Assembly: GCA_003260075.1 (NCBI GenBank) | Contig: QLIY01000371.1 | Coordinates: forward strand, 1-64,000 | Source: Phallusia mammillata | Lineage: Eukaryota > Chordata > Ascidiacea > Phlebobranchia > Ascidiidae | Length of the DNA stretch: 64,000 bases | Direction: 5' to 3' | Part shown: positions 23,201 through 35,400 of the stretch, piece after piece | Layout: each line of letters begins with the position of its first letter | Numbering within the stretch: position 1 is the stretch's first letter | Translations under genes and position numbers: made by a program | The notes under the pieces: generated by a model | What the model saw: only the letters and a program-made list of their open reading frames with translations | The model's database searches: none | Told to the model about the DNA's origin: nothing

Positions 23201-23653
23201 TGGTATCGTCCCATCACTATAAATTACTAACTTATTCTAACAATAACATAATTAAGATTTCCAGAAATATGCAGCGGTTACTTACTCTTTGGGTCTGGCA
23301 TCGTTCAGTACCCTATGTGGGGATATTTTCTGGCTCAGAAACTGGTTAATCCCGTATTTATTCCACAAAAGATTGTATTCACTTTGCTCTTCTGCAGTTA
23401 GGTTTAAATGCACTGGTACACCGAACTCGCCAATTTTTTCAGCCCTGTTGTCAGTTGGTCGTTCGAGTGCAGGTGGCCATTCTTTATCGGGTAAAATACG
23501 GGTTCGTGCCATTTCCAGCACGTTTGCGACATGATTGGACACTGTTAACCTCGAAGCCAGCAAAGATGTCTGAGAAATGATCAACACCAAACAGAATATA
23601 GCAATAAACAGAAGAAAAAATCGAATTTTTCGTCGTTTTAATATTGTTAACAT
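14060..23653 (-). CDS. Polypeptide N-acetylgalactosaminyltransferase, gene B
   Basis: Ten exons: 23286-23653 (ATG), 22008-22180, 21191-21310, 19892-20027, 18244-18481, 16621-16803, 15199-15324, 14792-14890, 14582-14728, 14060-14212 (TGA). They total 1743 nt, in frame throughout, giving 580 aa. It is a type II Golgi protein: basic N-terminus (LKRRKIRFF), TM about residues 9-30, stem, then the GT27 catalytic domain. Landmarks are [35 protein letters not shown], the metal-binding DxH in FIDCHCE (about 228-230), and GGLFAV and [11 protein letters not shown] (335-345) of the Gal/GalNAc-T motif. A ricin-type lectin domain follows (about 449-580; CLDL, CHG..NQ, CVTL and QRW repeats). It should transfer GalNAc from UDP-GalNAc to Ser/Thr. 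The family usually has F-H/Y-N-E-A where this has FFNEG. The lectin domain recalls GALNT1/13 and GALNT5, but I do not assign a subtype. Confidence 0.95.
14279..14507. mobile_element. hAT-type MITE, AGTGGTGGGATTC family
   Basis: Ends CAGCGGCGGGATTCAAA and CTGAATCCCACCACTG, flanked by GTTACATC (14271-14278) and GTTACAAC (14508-14515), 7 of 8 identical. The interior has repeated 'ggttctatcacaaaagtc' words. It sits in the last GALNT B intron. Confidence 0.8.
17040..17884. mobile_element. hAT-like element inserted in an older repeat
   Basis: The left end CGGGGGTGGCCAGACC and right end GTTTGGCCACCCCTG form an inverted repeat. They are flanked by TTATATAC (17032-17039) and TTATATAG (17885-17892), 7 of 8. 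The insertion cuts a 'ggcagcaatagcttatata' repeat. The apparent 845-bp length is inflated by a 77-base C run and by a displaced copy of the GALNT B minisatellite (17253-17370). Confidence 0.65.
17176..17252. repeat. Poly-C run, 77 bases
   Basis: A pure C run, followed directly by a misplaced copy of sequence that belongs at 18138-18248 beside GALNT B exon 5. Confidence 0.9.
18153..18247 (-). repeat. 19-bp minisatellite built from a splice donor
   Basis: Five 19-bp units on the minus strand with consensus CAGGGTATGATCTCTATGC. The first unit overlaps the last four bases of GALNT B exon 5 (CAGG) and its donor (GTATGA). The later units each repeat a donor-like CAGG/GTATGA with a few substitutions. 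A second copy of the array lies at about 17270-17370 behind a long C run. Confidence 0.85.
19150..19450 (+). pseudogene. Remnant of a non-LTR retrotransposon ORF2 C-terminus
   Basis: One frame reads [19 protein letters not shown], then [10 protein letters not shown], then [16 protein letters not shown]. The C-x-C-G-A..Q-T-x-D-H-x-x-x-x-C-P pattern followed by a Trp-rich tail is typical of the end of LINE reverse-transcriptase ORFs. It lies in a GALNT B intron, has no intact RT domain upstream and appears frameshifted, so it is a dead fragment. Confidence 0.6.
19455..19672. mobile_element. Short hAT-like repeat, CAGTGATTTTCAAAC family
   Basis: The left end CAGTGATTTTCAAAC faces right end GTTTGAAAACCACTG, an inverted repeat. 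The interior repeats 'gcggctccca'. A fragment recurs at about 36930-37020. Flanks ATATATAT and ATGTACAT are only weakly alike. Confidence 0.55.
20339..21089. mobile_element. MITE with GAGTTGTAA ends and CCCGAA words
   Basis: The left end GAGTTGTAAACGGGCC faces right end ACTTACAACTCTG. The interior is rich in 'gcccgaacccgaa'. Further copies lie at about 41537-41686 and 47397-47702, the latter sharing 'acaattggtctcgaacaagg'. This copy is interrupted by a C run at about 20441 and a repeated block that includes part of GALNT B exon 4. Confidence 0.6.
20452..20541 (-). pseudogene. Partial second copy of GALNT B exon 4
   Basis: The 5' part of exon 19892-20027, covering FIDCHCE and [15 protein letters not shown], is repeated with a changed base that gives Thr-Val for Thr-Ile. 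It ends at a C run. The acceptor is intact but no donor is present. It is probably the second haplotype. Confidence 0.7.
21642..21761 (-). pseudogene. Full second copy of GALNT B exon 3
   Basis: A copy of exon 21191-21310 exactly 451 bp away, with the same splice sites and the same encoded peptide ([18 protein letters not shown]). Surrounding intron is also repeated (about 21101-21539 and 21550-21990, split by a C run at 21540-21549). The intron copies differ by a few bases, as alleles would. Confidence 0.75.
22727..23219. mobile_element. hAT MITE, TAGTGATGGGACGAG family, copy 1
   Basis: Ends TAGTGATGGGACGAGTAC and GGTATCGTCCCATCACTA, flanked by a perfect 8-bp duplication TAAATTAC (22719-22726 and 23220-23227). 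The interior has 'ggtactcggtatcg' words and two C-run-split duplications. It lies in the first intron of GALNT B. Confidence 0.85.
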
Positions 23654-23918
23654 CTTGTTTTAAATGTTTATTCCAGCTAAAATGTACTGTTGAAATACTA
23701 GCGGTGGTTACTCCTGTTTCATAACTACAGCCCAACCAGTTGGAAATATATGAAAGAAAAACTGTTTTGGAATAAATAGTTAGGTTTGTAACCTGTAAGA
23801 AAATCAAAACAAAATCTAGTCAATTATACTATAAATCAGCAGAGCATAGTGCACAAGTATATTATCAAAAAAGTTATGTGACACAATTGTGCATAACAAC
23901 TGCCAAATGCACATAGGT

Positions 23919-24017
23919 AAATTTTATGAGATCAGAGAACCGGACCCCCCCCCCCCCCCCCCCCCCCCCACTTTTGTGATAGAACCGGCTGACAAAAAAT
24001 GTGAATCCCACCACTGG
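23919..24017. mobile_element. Truncated AGTGGTGGGATTC-family MITE
   Basis: Reverse orientation. The right end GTGAATCCCACCACTG is intact, the left end is cut, and a 25-base C run (23945-23969) replaces the middle. The flanks ACATAGGT (23911-23918 and 24018-24025) form a perfect 8-bp duplication, so the left loss is within the element. Confidence 0.65.
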
Positions 24018-26391
24018 ACATAGGTCTAAATCAGTGACCGCCTTAAGTAAACGGACTAATAATAAACCTCTTTTTGCGTTTGAAGACCTTCCATGACTTG
24101 AAACGACTTGACATGATATTTCATTCGAAAGAAAATTACCCCCCCCCCGACCGCCTTAAGTAAACAGACTAATAATAAACCTCTTTTTGCGTTTGAAGAC
24201 CTTCCTTGACTTGAAACGACTTGACATGATATTTCATTCGAAAGAAAATTCTTGGGTGTGTGATTACCAAAGCACAATCAATATCACATCAAAATGCTCA
24301 CTTCATTTAAAACTTACTATATATCCTGCAACTGTACACTGCTATTATGTTAACTAGTGTGAACGTTAAAAGAGCAATACTCGTGCATACATTATGTCTG
24401 GCAGCAATATCTTTATTTAGTGAACATTTCAGCAGAGCAGGGAACTTTCTGCAATAAAACCTTTAAAGACAGATTGCTTGGAAGGCTTAAGGCCAGTCTG
24501 GGTCTGTTAGCAAACAATCTCACTACAATCAACAATAGCTTAGTTAATATTTTCCAAATTTTACAAACCCAGGCTATCAGGGTGAATGACTTTCCAAACA
24601 GTTAACGGGTTCGACACCCAGCTTTGCGCAACCAACCGTATCAACAGTTTGGCAAAACCCCAGTCAGAATTCTTAAAATAACCCCGTTTTTAAATTTTGC
24701 AAACTGTCAGTATAATCTTATGTGCTTGTTAGTCAAATAACACTCTTATTAAACGATGAACACTGTTTTGAAACGCTTCAATCTTGACAAAACTGATTAA
24801 CAATACAAACCAGGTCTTTATTTTGCTACTTGATTTGAAACATTGCATCTCAACCGTTATGTTATCAATTGAAAGCCTACACCCTGCTTTGTAAACCTAC
24901 CCCCTTCTTTTGTGAAGTCCAGTCAGATTTCAAACCAACTTTATTATTGTTGTGTCTGTTCACTCCCAAAGTTTTGTTTATTTGGTAGTTGATTTTTAAT
25001 TGAATTGTAACAAAATATTTCGGCAAGACTGATTGAAAATTAACAAATTTTAGGTTTTGCAGTAGGAACTTCTTAAACCGTTTGAAGCGATGCGTCGAAA
25101 GTTTAAAAAATCGCATAAACATATTTTTGCCCAACTAAAATTATGTTTAACAAAAACCACAACTACACTTATATATATTCTTACAAAAGCTCCTCGACTG
25201 GTCCCACCATCGTTTCCCCCAGTCGTGTTATACTCACAGTCCCCCCCCCCCGTCGAAAGTTTAAAAAATCGCATAAACATATTTTTGCCCAACTAAAATA
25301 TTTTTTCACAAAAACCACAACTACACTTATATATATTCGTACTAAAGCCCATCGACTGGTCCCACCATCGTTTCCCCCAGTCGTGTTATACTCACAATGC
25401 GCCACATTCACTTTCTTGTGAGCCCCAGTCACATAACGCTTTATAATACGGTGTAGCTATATCACGTTCAACCATCATCATTCACCAATTGTGCCCTTCA
25501 TATCCACCTTGGTGATTGTTGTAGTGCAATTGTGTCGCGATGTTGTCTTTCACAAAGCGAAATAAACTCAACTCAAAACAAATATTTGTTTTCAAAATAA
25601 CGCGGCAAAGATTATCACAGCGACTTTTTGACAGATTCTTGATAATTTTTTTTCAAATTAATCAATTGGTCCAGTTTTAAAAATGTTCCCACAGGCTCCA
25701 ACGAATTTATGGGATTCGTACTGCACGCCCACTAGTTGGCGCACATCCACTGCACTAGCAAGTTGCAAACAGCGCCCCCCTGTATCTTCTCGGTGCATTT
25801 GTGGCAATTTCAATCACAAAATATACGGACAACGTTTTAAAACAGTGGTTTCCAAACTTTTCGACGAATTCCTCACTTAACAATTCAACACATTTTCATT
25901 CCTTCCCAATATACTACATAGTAGATGCTAAACCATACAAAGATCATTAAAAATTTGTTTTTTATCAACTTCACAGGTTATATTGCCACAGGGTGCGGCT
26001 GCTGCGTCTTATAGTATTATGTCTTTTTATGTAAACAGTTTTGCATTGAGGTATTTTCAACCGCAAGTTTTTGCAGCCGTTTCCCGAGTCTGTGGCACTA
26101 TTGTAGTGTTTCTGTAATGCTATGTACCATTTCAATGCCAAGTTTCAAAATGAATACAACACAATACAGTTTACAAACCACATGTAAAAAATCCCCCCCC
26201 CCTGTACCATTTCAATGCCAAGTTTCAAAATGAATACAACACAATACAGTATACAAGCCACATGTAAAAAATAAAGTAATTTCCTCCCCTCAAGTTTTAA
26301 AACCACTGTTGTAAGCATATACACTGCCTTGGTTGACGAATTGCTGGTAGGCTTAACTATACAGATAATCCACAACATAAACGCGGAAATA

Positions 26392-26397
26392 TTTATT
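26392..26397 (-). terminator. Candidate polyadenylation signal of PTCD3
   Basis: AATAAA on the minus strand, 11 bases beyond the PTCD3 stop codon. This would give a very short 3' UTR. Confidence 0.5.
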
Positions 26398-26408
26398 GTC
26401 CAAACACA

Positions 26409-29400
26409 TTAAGGCCACCAATCATCGGCGTAAGGGTCAGTGGAGGAATCAGATGACAATGCTCGTTTGTTACGTTGCAATGATTCATTTCCGACCTTCC
26501 ATTTCTCTTCCAAGTCGGTTACCGCCTTAAAACCAAGCTTCATAAAAATCAACAAAAACAGAAAGAATAAATATTCAACCAACCTTTTGCATTGCAGTCG
26601 ATTGTGGATGTTTCTCCAGCAAGTTTTTACAAACTGCTCTCGTGTCCTCGCTAAACAAAAGTTACTTTAGAAACAGATCCCAATAAATATGACCAGTGGT
26701 GGAATTAAAAAATTTTTCAGCCGGTTTCATCACAAAAGTCATACACAAAAGTCATATTTTGCAGCGGTTCTATCACAAAAGTCATATTTTTCAGGGATTC
26801 AAATTTTTTGTCAGCCGGTTCTATCACAAAAGTCATTTTTTCAGTCGGCTCTGTCACAAAAAGTCCATTGACAGTAACCAGTAATGCTAACCGGTTCGCT
26901 GGTCTCATAAAATTTCGTGAGACGGTTCTATAGAACCGGTGCGAACCGGATGAATCCCACCACTGGATATGACATTTACTTGATTTTTTACTTACTGTAT
27001 TCGGTACTCGCTGTATTTATCCAAATAAGTTTCTATCAGCCCTGCAGTTTGGGCAACCGTCCCCGAATTTGCAACAAGCTTTAGTGAAGCGTTCAGGAGG
27101 TGGAGTCGTCTGAAAAATTTGAAACGAAATTTGTTTTCATCAAAATATTGGAAATAATTGAACAGATTTTTTGCGAAAAAATAAACAGTTCAAAATATTT
27201 AGTTTTTGTGAATTTTTTTTCTGCCCCTGGGATATGTTGGACAGCATGTTGTTTTAATTGTTTTATGTTCGTTAGTAGCATAGTTTACACTGTGGGATGG
27301 GCCAAGCCAAGGTGGTACCGGGCACAAAGCATAACTTACTTCAACGATAAAATTATCGAATATTTAAGGTGATATTAGGTTCACTAGCAAAATTTCTTAT
27401 CTTTACCTATTAATAAGTTTTAGCTAAATAACGTTGACATCAAAAACTTTGCATAATGGTGAAAATAACGGCCCAAATAGACGAAACGCGACATGCTGTA
27501 TTGTGTAAACGTTTCGGCAAATGCTCGTGCCATTATTAGTGAAACATTGCTGTTTTTGAAATAAAGCGTTTACCAAGTTTATAGAGATCTTCTTGCAAAT
27601 TTTTTTATTCCGACGTTTCGACGTCCTATACAGGTCGTCTTCATCAGAGTAAATAACACTGAATGCGAGTAGTACAGTGCACGATAAAAAAAGGAAAAAA
27701 ATAATTAAACCTGTACAGGACGTCGAAATGTCGCAATAAAGATACAATTGTCATAAGAGCTCTATAAACTTATTATGCCTGGCAGCAATAGCTTATATAA
27801 AGCATTTACATGCCTATTTTGTAATAGACTTGTAGAGGTATGTATTTTTGAATTATTCTTCTTTTTAACAAGTTTTTTCAAAAAAACTCACTCAATTCTT
27901 GATTTGCATTCTTTCAACCGGAAGTGTATTTCCGTTCCGACAATCGCCAGTTGAGTTTTTGTGTCTTTGTCGGCCAAATCGACCAGTTGGTTGGCTGCAT
28001 CGAGCCACGCGCAACGCGCTGAATACATTCCCATTCGTTTGTCCAAATCTAAATGAAATAATAAGTCAGCGGGTTTTGCGTGAGTCGACAGAAATAAAAC
28101 AATGAGTCGGCGGTTTAAGCGTGAGTCAGCAGATTAGGTCAGCGTTTTTTGCGTGAGTCAGCAGAACCGCAAACTTACACATGGCGTATGTGACAGGAAG
28201 ATATTCCGGTCGCTTGTTGCGGAAAATCGCTTTGATGAGAAGAGCAGTAGTTTTGTCGTTCATGATAAGTTTCTGCACAACATACAAACATAAGATGACT
28301 TGTTTGGGACAAAATATTAAATAACTGCGCTCTTTACGCCATCTATCGGCATTTAGCAATATTTTCTGCTGTGAGTTGTTGTGTTAGTAGCTCTACCAAA
28401 TCAAATTGCATACGTAGATACAATACAAGCCCGTATAGCGAGGTAGAGCGGTTCGCGTTCGACCAAAGGCAACAAGCAAAATAACTTTAACCAGAAACAA
28501 AAACAACAACAACGACGCTGAACTACTTCACAGGCCGGTTATGTATGAATTTTACCAACGCAGCTCCCCCCCCCCCTGCTGTGAGTTGTTGTGTTAGTAG
28601 CTCTACCAAATCAAATTGCATACCGAGATACATTACAAGCCAGTATAGCGAGGTAGAGCGGTTCGCGTTCGACCAAAGGCAACGAGCAAAATAACTTTAA
28701 CCAGAAACAAAAACAACAACAACAACGCCAAACTACTTCACATGCCAGTTGTGTATGAATTACTAACGCAGCTTCTCACCATTGGCACAAGTTGCTGCAA
28801 AGTCGACCAAACTTTTTCCATCCCCTCTGTTTTGAAACACGATAGAAGCATTCCAAGTCTGCAAAGAAACACAAATTTGTTCTCATGAGTCTCTAAAGCA
28901 GTTGTCCCAGCCGGGAAGGAATTTCTCCAAAAGGGTTTAAAACTTGAAGGGATGAATTTACTTTACTTTAAATGTGGTTTGTAAACAGACACTAAAGCTC
29001 TGGGAATATGTAAAGTTGATAAGATACCCAATTTTAAATGATGTATATTTAGCAACTACTATGTAGTCTATTGGGGTGGAATGAAAATGTTTAAGTTGTT
29101 AAGTGAGGAATTCGTCGGTAAAGGTTGGGAAGCACTGAACAAAACGTTTGTATAAACATCGATGCAGTCATATTTTCTATTAAGTTCAACTCGCAATGTG
29201 AAGACAACCTTGTAAGTCAGTGGTTCCCAAACCCCCCCCCCAAATGATGTATATTTAGCAACTACTATGTAGTCTATTGGGGTGGAATGGAAATGTTTGA
29301 GTTGTGAAGTGAGGAATTCGTCGGTAAAGGTTGGGAAGCACTGATATAAACGTTTGTATAAACATCGATGCAGTAATATTTTCTATTAAGTCCAACTCGC

Positions 29401-32400
29401 AATGTGAAGACAACCTTGTAAGCCAGTGGTTCCCAACCTTTTCAACGAATTCCGCACTTCACAACTCAAACATTTTCATTCCTCCCCAATATACTGCATA
29501 GTAGATGCTAAACTATACAAACATCATTTCAAATAGTTTTTTTTATCAACTTTACAGGTTATATTGCCAGACCTTTAGTGTCTGTTTACAAACCACATGC
29601 AAACATTAAAGAATAAATTTCTCCCTTCAAATTTTGAAACCACTGTTGTAAGCATATACACTGCTTGGGTGAACGAACTGTTGGAAGGCTTAACTATAGA
29701 GATAATCCACAACATAAACAATATACTCAAGGCTCTACTACCAGGGTAAAGGCCACTTACGTAATTTGGTAGTTTTTCGTTGATCGCTCCAGTAGTTTGT
29801 GGTTTTGTCCTGATGTAAAAATCTCCCAAAACAGCGCCGTGCATCCCGGATTCTCTGCAATCTTCCAGTGAATTTTATCCACGAAAGCAACTGAAATAAA
29901 GTTTAGTATTTTCACCAGCTGCAAGAAATCGATGCGTAACAGTCTAGTGGGGAATCACATTAATCATACGCTAAAGTCAAATGGCCGTTAAGTGCCTTGA
30001 ATGCTGCACATGTCAGCTTCGCACCAATCCGACCAACTAAGGTAAACTTTTATACACGTACTGCGATCAGCCACCCCCCCCCCAGTGGGGAATCACATTA
30101 ATCATACGCTAAAGTCAAATGGCCGTTAAGTTCCTTGAATGCTGCACATGTCAGCTTCGTAGTGGGGTATCAGCAATCCGACCAACCAAGGTAAACTTAC
30201 ACACGTACTGCGATCAGCCCTAAAGCGTTCATGCATACCAGCAATCTCGCAAGCATTCCCATACAGCAAGGCACAGGTTAGAAAAATCTGCCCTGCGGCG
30301 GGATTCGAACCCATGACTGGAGCTATATATTAATGTTTTATTGCGACTTTCGTGTGACAAATGGTGAATTATTTGTTATGTTTTCGGGTCGGACCGATTT
30401 ACTTCGGGGCATGAATTTTGTGGATGTTGGTTAAATTTCATTGTCTCGCAATTGTTGGGGGTTGTGATTCGATTTTCCACCGAATCTCCACTGAGCCTGT
30501 GTAGCTCAGTTTCCTGTCGTGGGTTCGAATCCCACCACAGACTAGATTTTTCTAACCTGTGCCTTGCATATGGGAATGCTTGGGAGACCGACTGATTCGG
30601 TACAACGCCTTTAATAGGCCTGGCGTATTTGTTTGGGGTTGTGAACTTGTGTGAATATTTGTAACAAACCAAGCACTAACCGTTCATGGGGTCGTCCGGG
30701 TCCAACCATCTGCCCTTCATGTGTTCCAAGATAGCGCGCTGCACTTGATATTTCTGTTTATTGGTGATTCGGAGCCCGTCAGCCGTATTCATCATCGCTA
30801 CGTAAGCATCCAACCCCACATCTGAAATACATCGACACATTTTTACTGGATTTCCAATTTTTATGCCACGATTAGTTGCTGCTCATATTGAATTACCCCC
30901 CCCCCAGCCTACAAGCGAACGCAAACTGGCGACGGCCGAACGAATTGATTGTTGCGTTGAGTTTATTTCGCCGGTGAAACAAATCGTAGCAGCACAATTG
31001 CGCTAAAATATTCACCAAGCCGAAAAATGGCACAATTGGTGGATCATGATTAAACTAGAAGGGTGGCTTAGCACATATTGCCATTGCATATACATTATAA
31101 CCTATTTTAAAACAATAATATATTACCTATGCTTATTTTATATTGGGTCCCATATTGGCCACCGGCTTTTTTAACCTTAGTTGTTTCTGCAAGCAGAAAC
31201 TCATGGGTCCCCACACATGCAAAGTTGTAAATANTTGTTGCGTTGAGTTTATTTCGCCGGTGAAACAAATCGTAGCAGCACAATTGCGCTAAAATATTCA
31301 CCAAGCCGGAAATAGCATCGCAACGTTGGGACGTTATTAGGCGCTACAAAGTTGAGGGCGCAATTGGTGGAAAGATGATAAACGCGCTGCAGCTACACCG
31401 TTACTTAAAGCGTTATGTGGCAGGGACTCACATCAGAGGGTGAGGTTGGCGCATTGGGACATCAAGACTGGGGGGGNAAATCGGACAAAGTTTAAAATTT
31501 AGACCGCTAGAGGTGTTATTAGCAACATTTGTTAACCCTTCTGACGTAATAAGGCTGTTAATACACCTCTGACTGGCATGTGCAAAAACGTCCTCAAGTA
31601 ATGCACCAACACAACTACCAAGTACTATGTTGTCTTTATTATACTATTCCACCAGAGAAATCTTTCGTTTGTGGTGCGCAGCAACTTTCAAAAACGTTTT
31701 ACATTTTGGGGGCTAGCGGGGTAAATATTGGGGTTATCAAGTCAGGCGAAGCAGATGGCACATCTACATAACTATATCTACCATCTGTGAAAGTTTTATC
31801 CAAATCCACCAAAGATTTCATGCCAAAAGTGCATGGACAAACTTCGGCAGAAAAAAGAAAAAAACAGAAAAAAAAACAGAAAAAAACAGAGTGAAATCAA
31901 GATGAGTCCCCTTCAGGGAAGGGGACCCATAACAAGCTGCAGCTACACCGTATAATGTTTCGCCATTTAGTAACTTGAATTTAATTGTTGCAACAGTGTT
32001 CCTGGTTTGCGGCGAAATAAGATGATTGAATTTATTATTGGATGAAAGTTTATGGAAAATTTTTACTTCACTTAAACCTACCGATGCCAAGGTAATCCAT
32101 CTCATTTATAACTTTCGCCCAGAAGTTGATTAAAACTTCGGGTGAATTTGTCGGCCTGCAAGTTAAAATATTTACAAAACTCTCCCGGTTTGGCAAATAT
32201 CCGGCATCGCGTATTTCCTTCAGCAAACCCTACATAAAAAAACGGCAATAAAAAAGTCAACTGCAAGCATTGAGTATCTTGTGTAACTTTAAGACAATGG
32301 TTCTCAACTGCTGATCCAGGGACCACTAGTGGTCCACGATGACTTTTTGGTCGGTCCACAGGACGTTATTTATATTTGGTGATAAACTTAAAATACTTGC

Positions 32401-35400
32401 ACATCATTTATTGAATATTCGGTACGTAAAAAGCTTCTCAAGTTATTGGCCATTTATATTATTAGCTGTCAGTTGTTTGATATCACTGCTCGAAATTCTG
32501 TATTGAGGGAATATATTTCAAGTCAATATGCTTGTTGTGGGTGCTTTCTTTATCCTTACTTAACAATAGACTGGCCCATAATATTTATTAAATTGAACTG
32601 GTGGTCCATGACCTGAAACGTGTTGAGAACCACTGCTTGAACGGAATTATTTCATTTCAAAACAGTTTCATGATACATGGCATAAAAAAAATGTTACACA
32701 GGATTGCAAAACATTTTTAGAGGTATTATCAACTCACCAAACAGTTTGAATAATTTATATTCAACATCAAACGTGCCAACATGACTGAATTGAAACTTTC
32801 CAAGTTGAACTGTGTGCTGTCTTGGTTGGGAATCTTTCTGTAAGTTTCGCATGCAGTGGCAAAGTCATAGTTCGGGGGGGGGGACTAAACTGTGTGCTGT
32901 CTTGATTGGGAATCTTTCTGTAAGTTTCGCATGCAGTGGCAAAGTCATAGTTCTATAAAACTGAATGGTTAAAACAGGAAAAAGCATAAAAAATGGTTAT
33001 TGGACATTATTTTCTAGTTTGAGAAAAACCAAATTTCGAGTTTTTGTTATTTTTACCCTGACATTTTATCTGCATGACAGATAATGGTTTAAAACTTTAA
33101 AACAGAATAACAAATTCAAACAAAAAAATAAGTTTCAACAATTTTTCTTGAATAAATCGTGTTTAGTCATATAGAGGTAGTGAGTTATGTGTTAATCTGT
33201 TTCGAAACACACATGAAGAAAAATGACAAAACCAAATAAAATGTCACGTTTCTCACCAAAACATGACAACGGATGCAAGCGGTTAGTTGTTCTGGGGTGG
33301 GAGACGGAATTGTGCCCATAACTTTATGCAACAAATTCACTTCTTGCTTTCGATTCATTCTCCAGGAATAAAGTGACTGCAAATTTGTCATTAAGATAAA
33401 ATTTAATACAAGTTTTTTTTTTTAAAGTTACATTGGAACACTATATACGGATCTGTTCATAAGTTTAATGGTGAAAATAACGGCCCAAATAGATGTAAAA
33501 AGCGAACTGCTTTATATTTCAAACGTTTGGAAATGCTACATTTATATGATGGTATGGCAATTGTGTAGCCCAGTGGTTCTTAACCGGTGGGAAATTTCCC
33601 ACTAGTGGGAAATGGGGGGGGGGGTGGTATGGCAATTGTGTAGCCATTAGTGATGGGACGAGTACCTGATACTCGGTATCGAAGGTATAACACATGGTAC
33701 TTGGTATCAAAGGTATAAACACATGGTACTCTGTATCGGTACTGTTTCAAAACCTGGTATCGTCCCATTACTAGTAGCCATAGCAAATTTTAACCAATAT
33801 GCAATGATTTCATGAAACAATTGCACATAACAAAGTTACAAAGTTATTTGTTTTGATTTTGAACAACTTCCCACTGACAGGGGGGGGGGTATAAACACAT
33901 GGTACTCGGTATCGGTACTGTTTCAAAACCTGGTATCGTTACTAGTAGCCATAGCAAATTTTAACCAATATGCAATGATTTCATAAAAAAATGTGCACAT
34001 AAAAAAGTTACAAAGTTATTTGTTTTGATTTTGAACAACTTCCCACTGACAATTGTTTTATTTTTCAAAAATTAAAAATTTAGTAATTACCTGGTTGGGA
34101 TATTTTTCAAGTTGTTTCACTTCATTTAAGCTTGCCCGATAAAATGCAAGCAAACCTATCAACTGATTTGTTACGGCGTCAGGGATTTCTACTCCATCCT
34201 CCTTAAGAGATAGAAACATTTCCGCAGCTGGTTCAGGCTGTAACAACAAAAATATTTTAGGATGAGATATTTTCTGGCTCAAACAATTGCCTCTAAGACG
34301 AGACTTGTCATTCTTTATGATAGCTTGCAGTTTTAAACAGCGTAACAGTATGAAGCAGCTTGTTTATGTAACTTCTGCGGAAAAAGAATTAAAAATACAA
34401 AGTATAATGATAAACATCATGAAGACAACCGAGATTGTTGAAACATCTGCATGATGTATTCCATATACACAAGTATTTTGGCAGTTATGTTTATGATTAA
34501 ATTACTTTTCAAGTCCGTGTATAGGGGGGGGGGGGGGGGAATTTGGGGAAACCGCTGGAGAAATTTGGGGGACCGTTTCGGAAACCTTAAAAAAAACACC
34601 TTAAAAAACACTGTAATCCTGAGTACAAAGTATAAATTTCAAATAACAAAAATAACTGTACTTTCGGGGGGGGGGCAATTTGGGGGACCGTTTCGGAAAC
34701 CTTAAAAAAAACACCTTAAAAAAACACTGTAACCCTGAGTACAAAGTATAAATTTCAAATAACAAAAATAACTGTACTTTCTTGTTTGACAGCAAAATTT
34801 TCAAAGATTCCAAGGAATTGTCTAATTTGATTGTTGAGTCTTCCTCAGCAACATCTTCATCGGAATAACTTTCCGTTTCATTTCCTTCCTCTAAACATTT
34901 TATAATCTCCTCTTCTTGAAGAGGATCGTCTGGAAATTGCTCATCGGGATTTATCCTCAACCAGGGATCAATATTATCTGCGTCCCAATCATGCTCAAAT
35001 ATTTCTCTCTGATTCGAAATCACATAATTTGCAGCCTTTATTCCATTCCTGAAAATAAAACCTACTTTAAAAATTAACCTATAACGGACATATATAAGCT
35101 ATTGCTGCCAGGCTAATATCAAGTTTATGAGTTCTCCTGGCAAATGTATTTTTATTCCAACGTTTTGACGTCCTGTACAGGTCATCTTCATCAGGTTAAA
35201 TACCATTTCTGTGTGTAAAAACTGACATCAAATTGCCGTATATATTAGTTCTGTTTGAACAGATTTAATGCCTGCAAAAATTTTGTGGTCCAAGGTTTCT
35301 AAACAGTTACAAAACTTGAATACAAGAACACAAAACACCACAAAAATCGGACATATTAAAGTGAAACCAGTTAAAGTTCATGGTTCTCTGAGCGACTTGG

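Larger units (their letters stand above)
23654..26408. other. Intergenic region between GALNT B and PTCD3
   Basis: This includes the 5' flank of GALNT B. It holds a truncated MITE (23919-24017), C-run-split pairs (about 24030-24139 and 24148-24245; 25085-25240 and 25251-25400; 26120-26191 and 26202-26275), an inverted dispersed repeat (about 25440-25575), and a CAGTGGTTTCCAAAC-type repeat starting near 25848. No gene was recognised. Confidence 0.5.

Noticed and set aside
26689..26908. ORFs at 26689-26908 and similar ones at 14230-14694 and 52063-52254
   Set aside because: They are translations of the AGTGGTGGGATTC MITE repeats, not genes.
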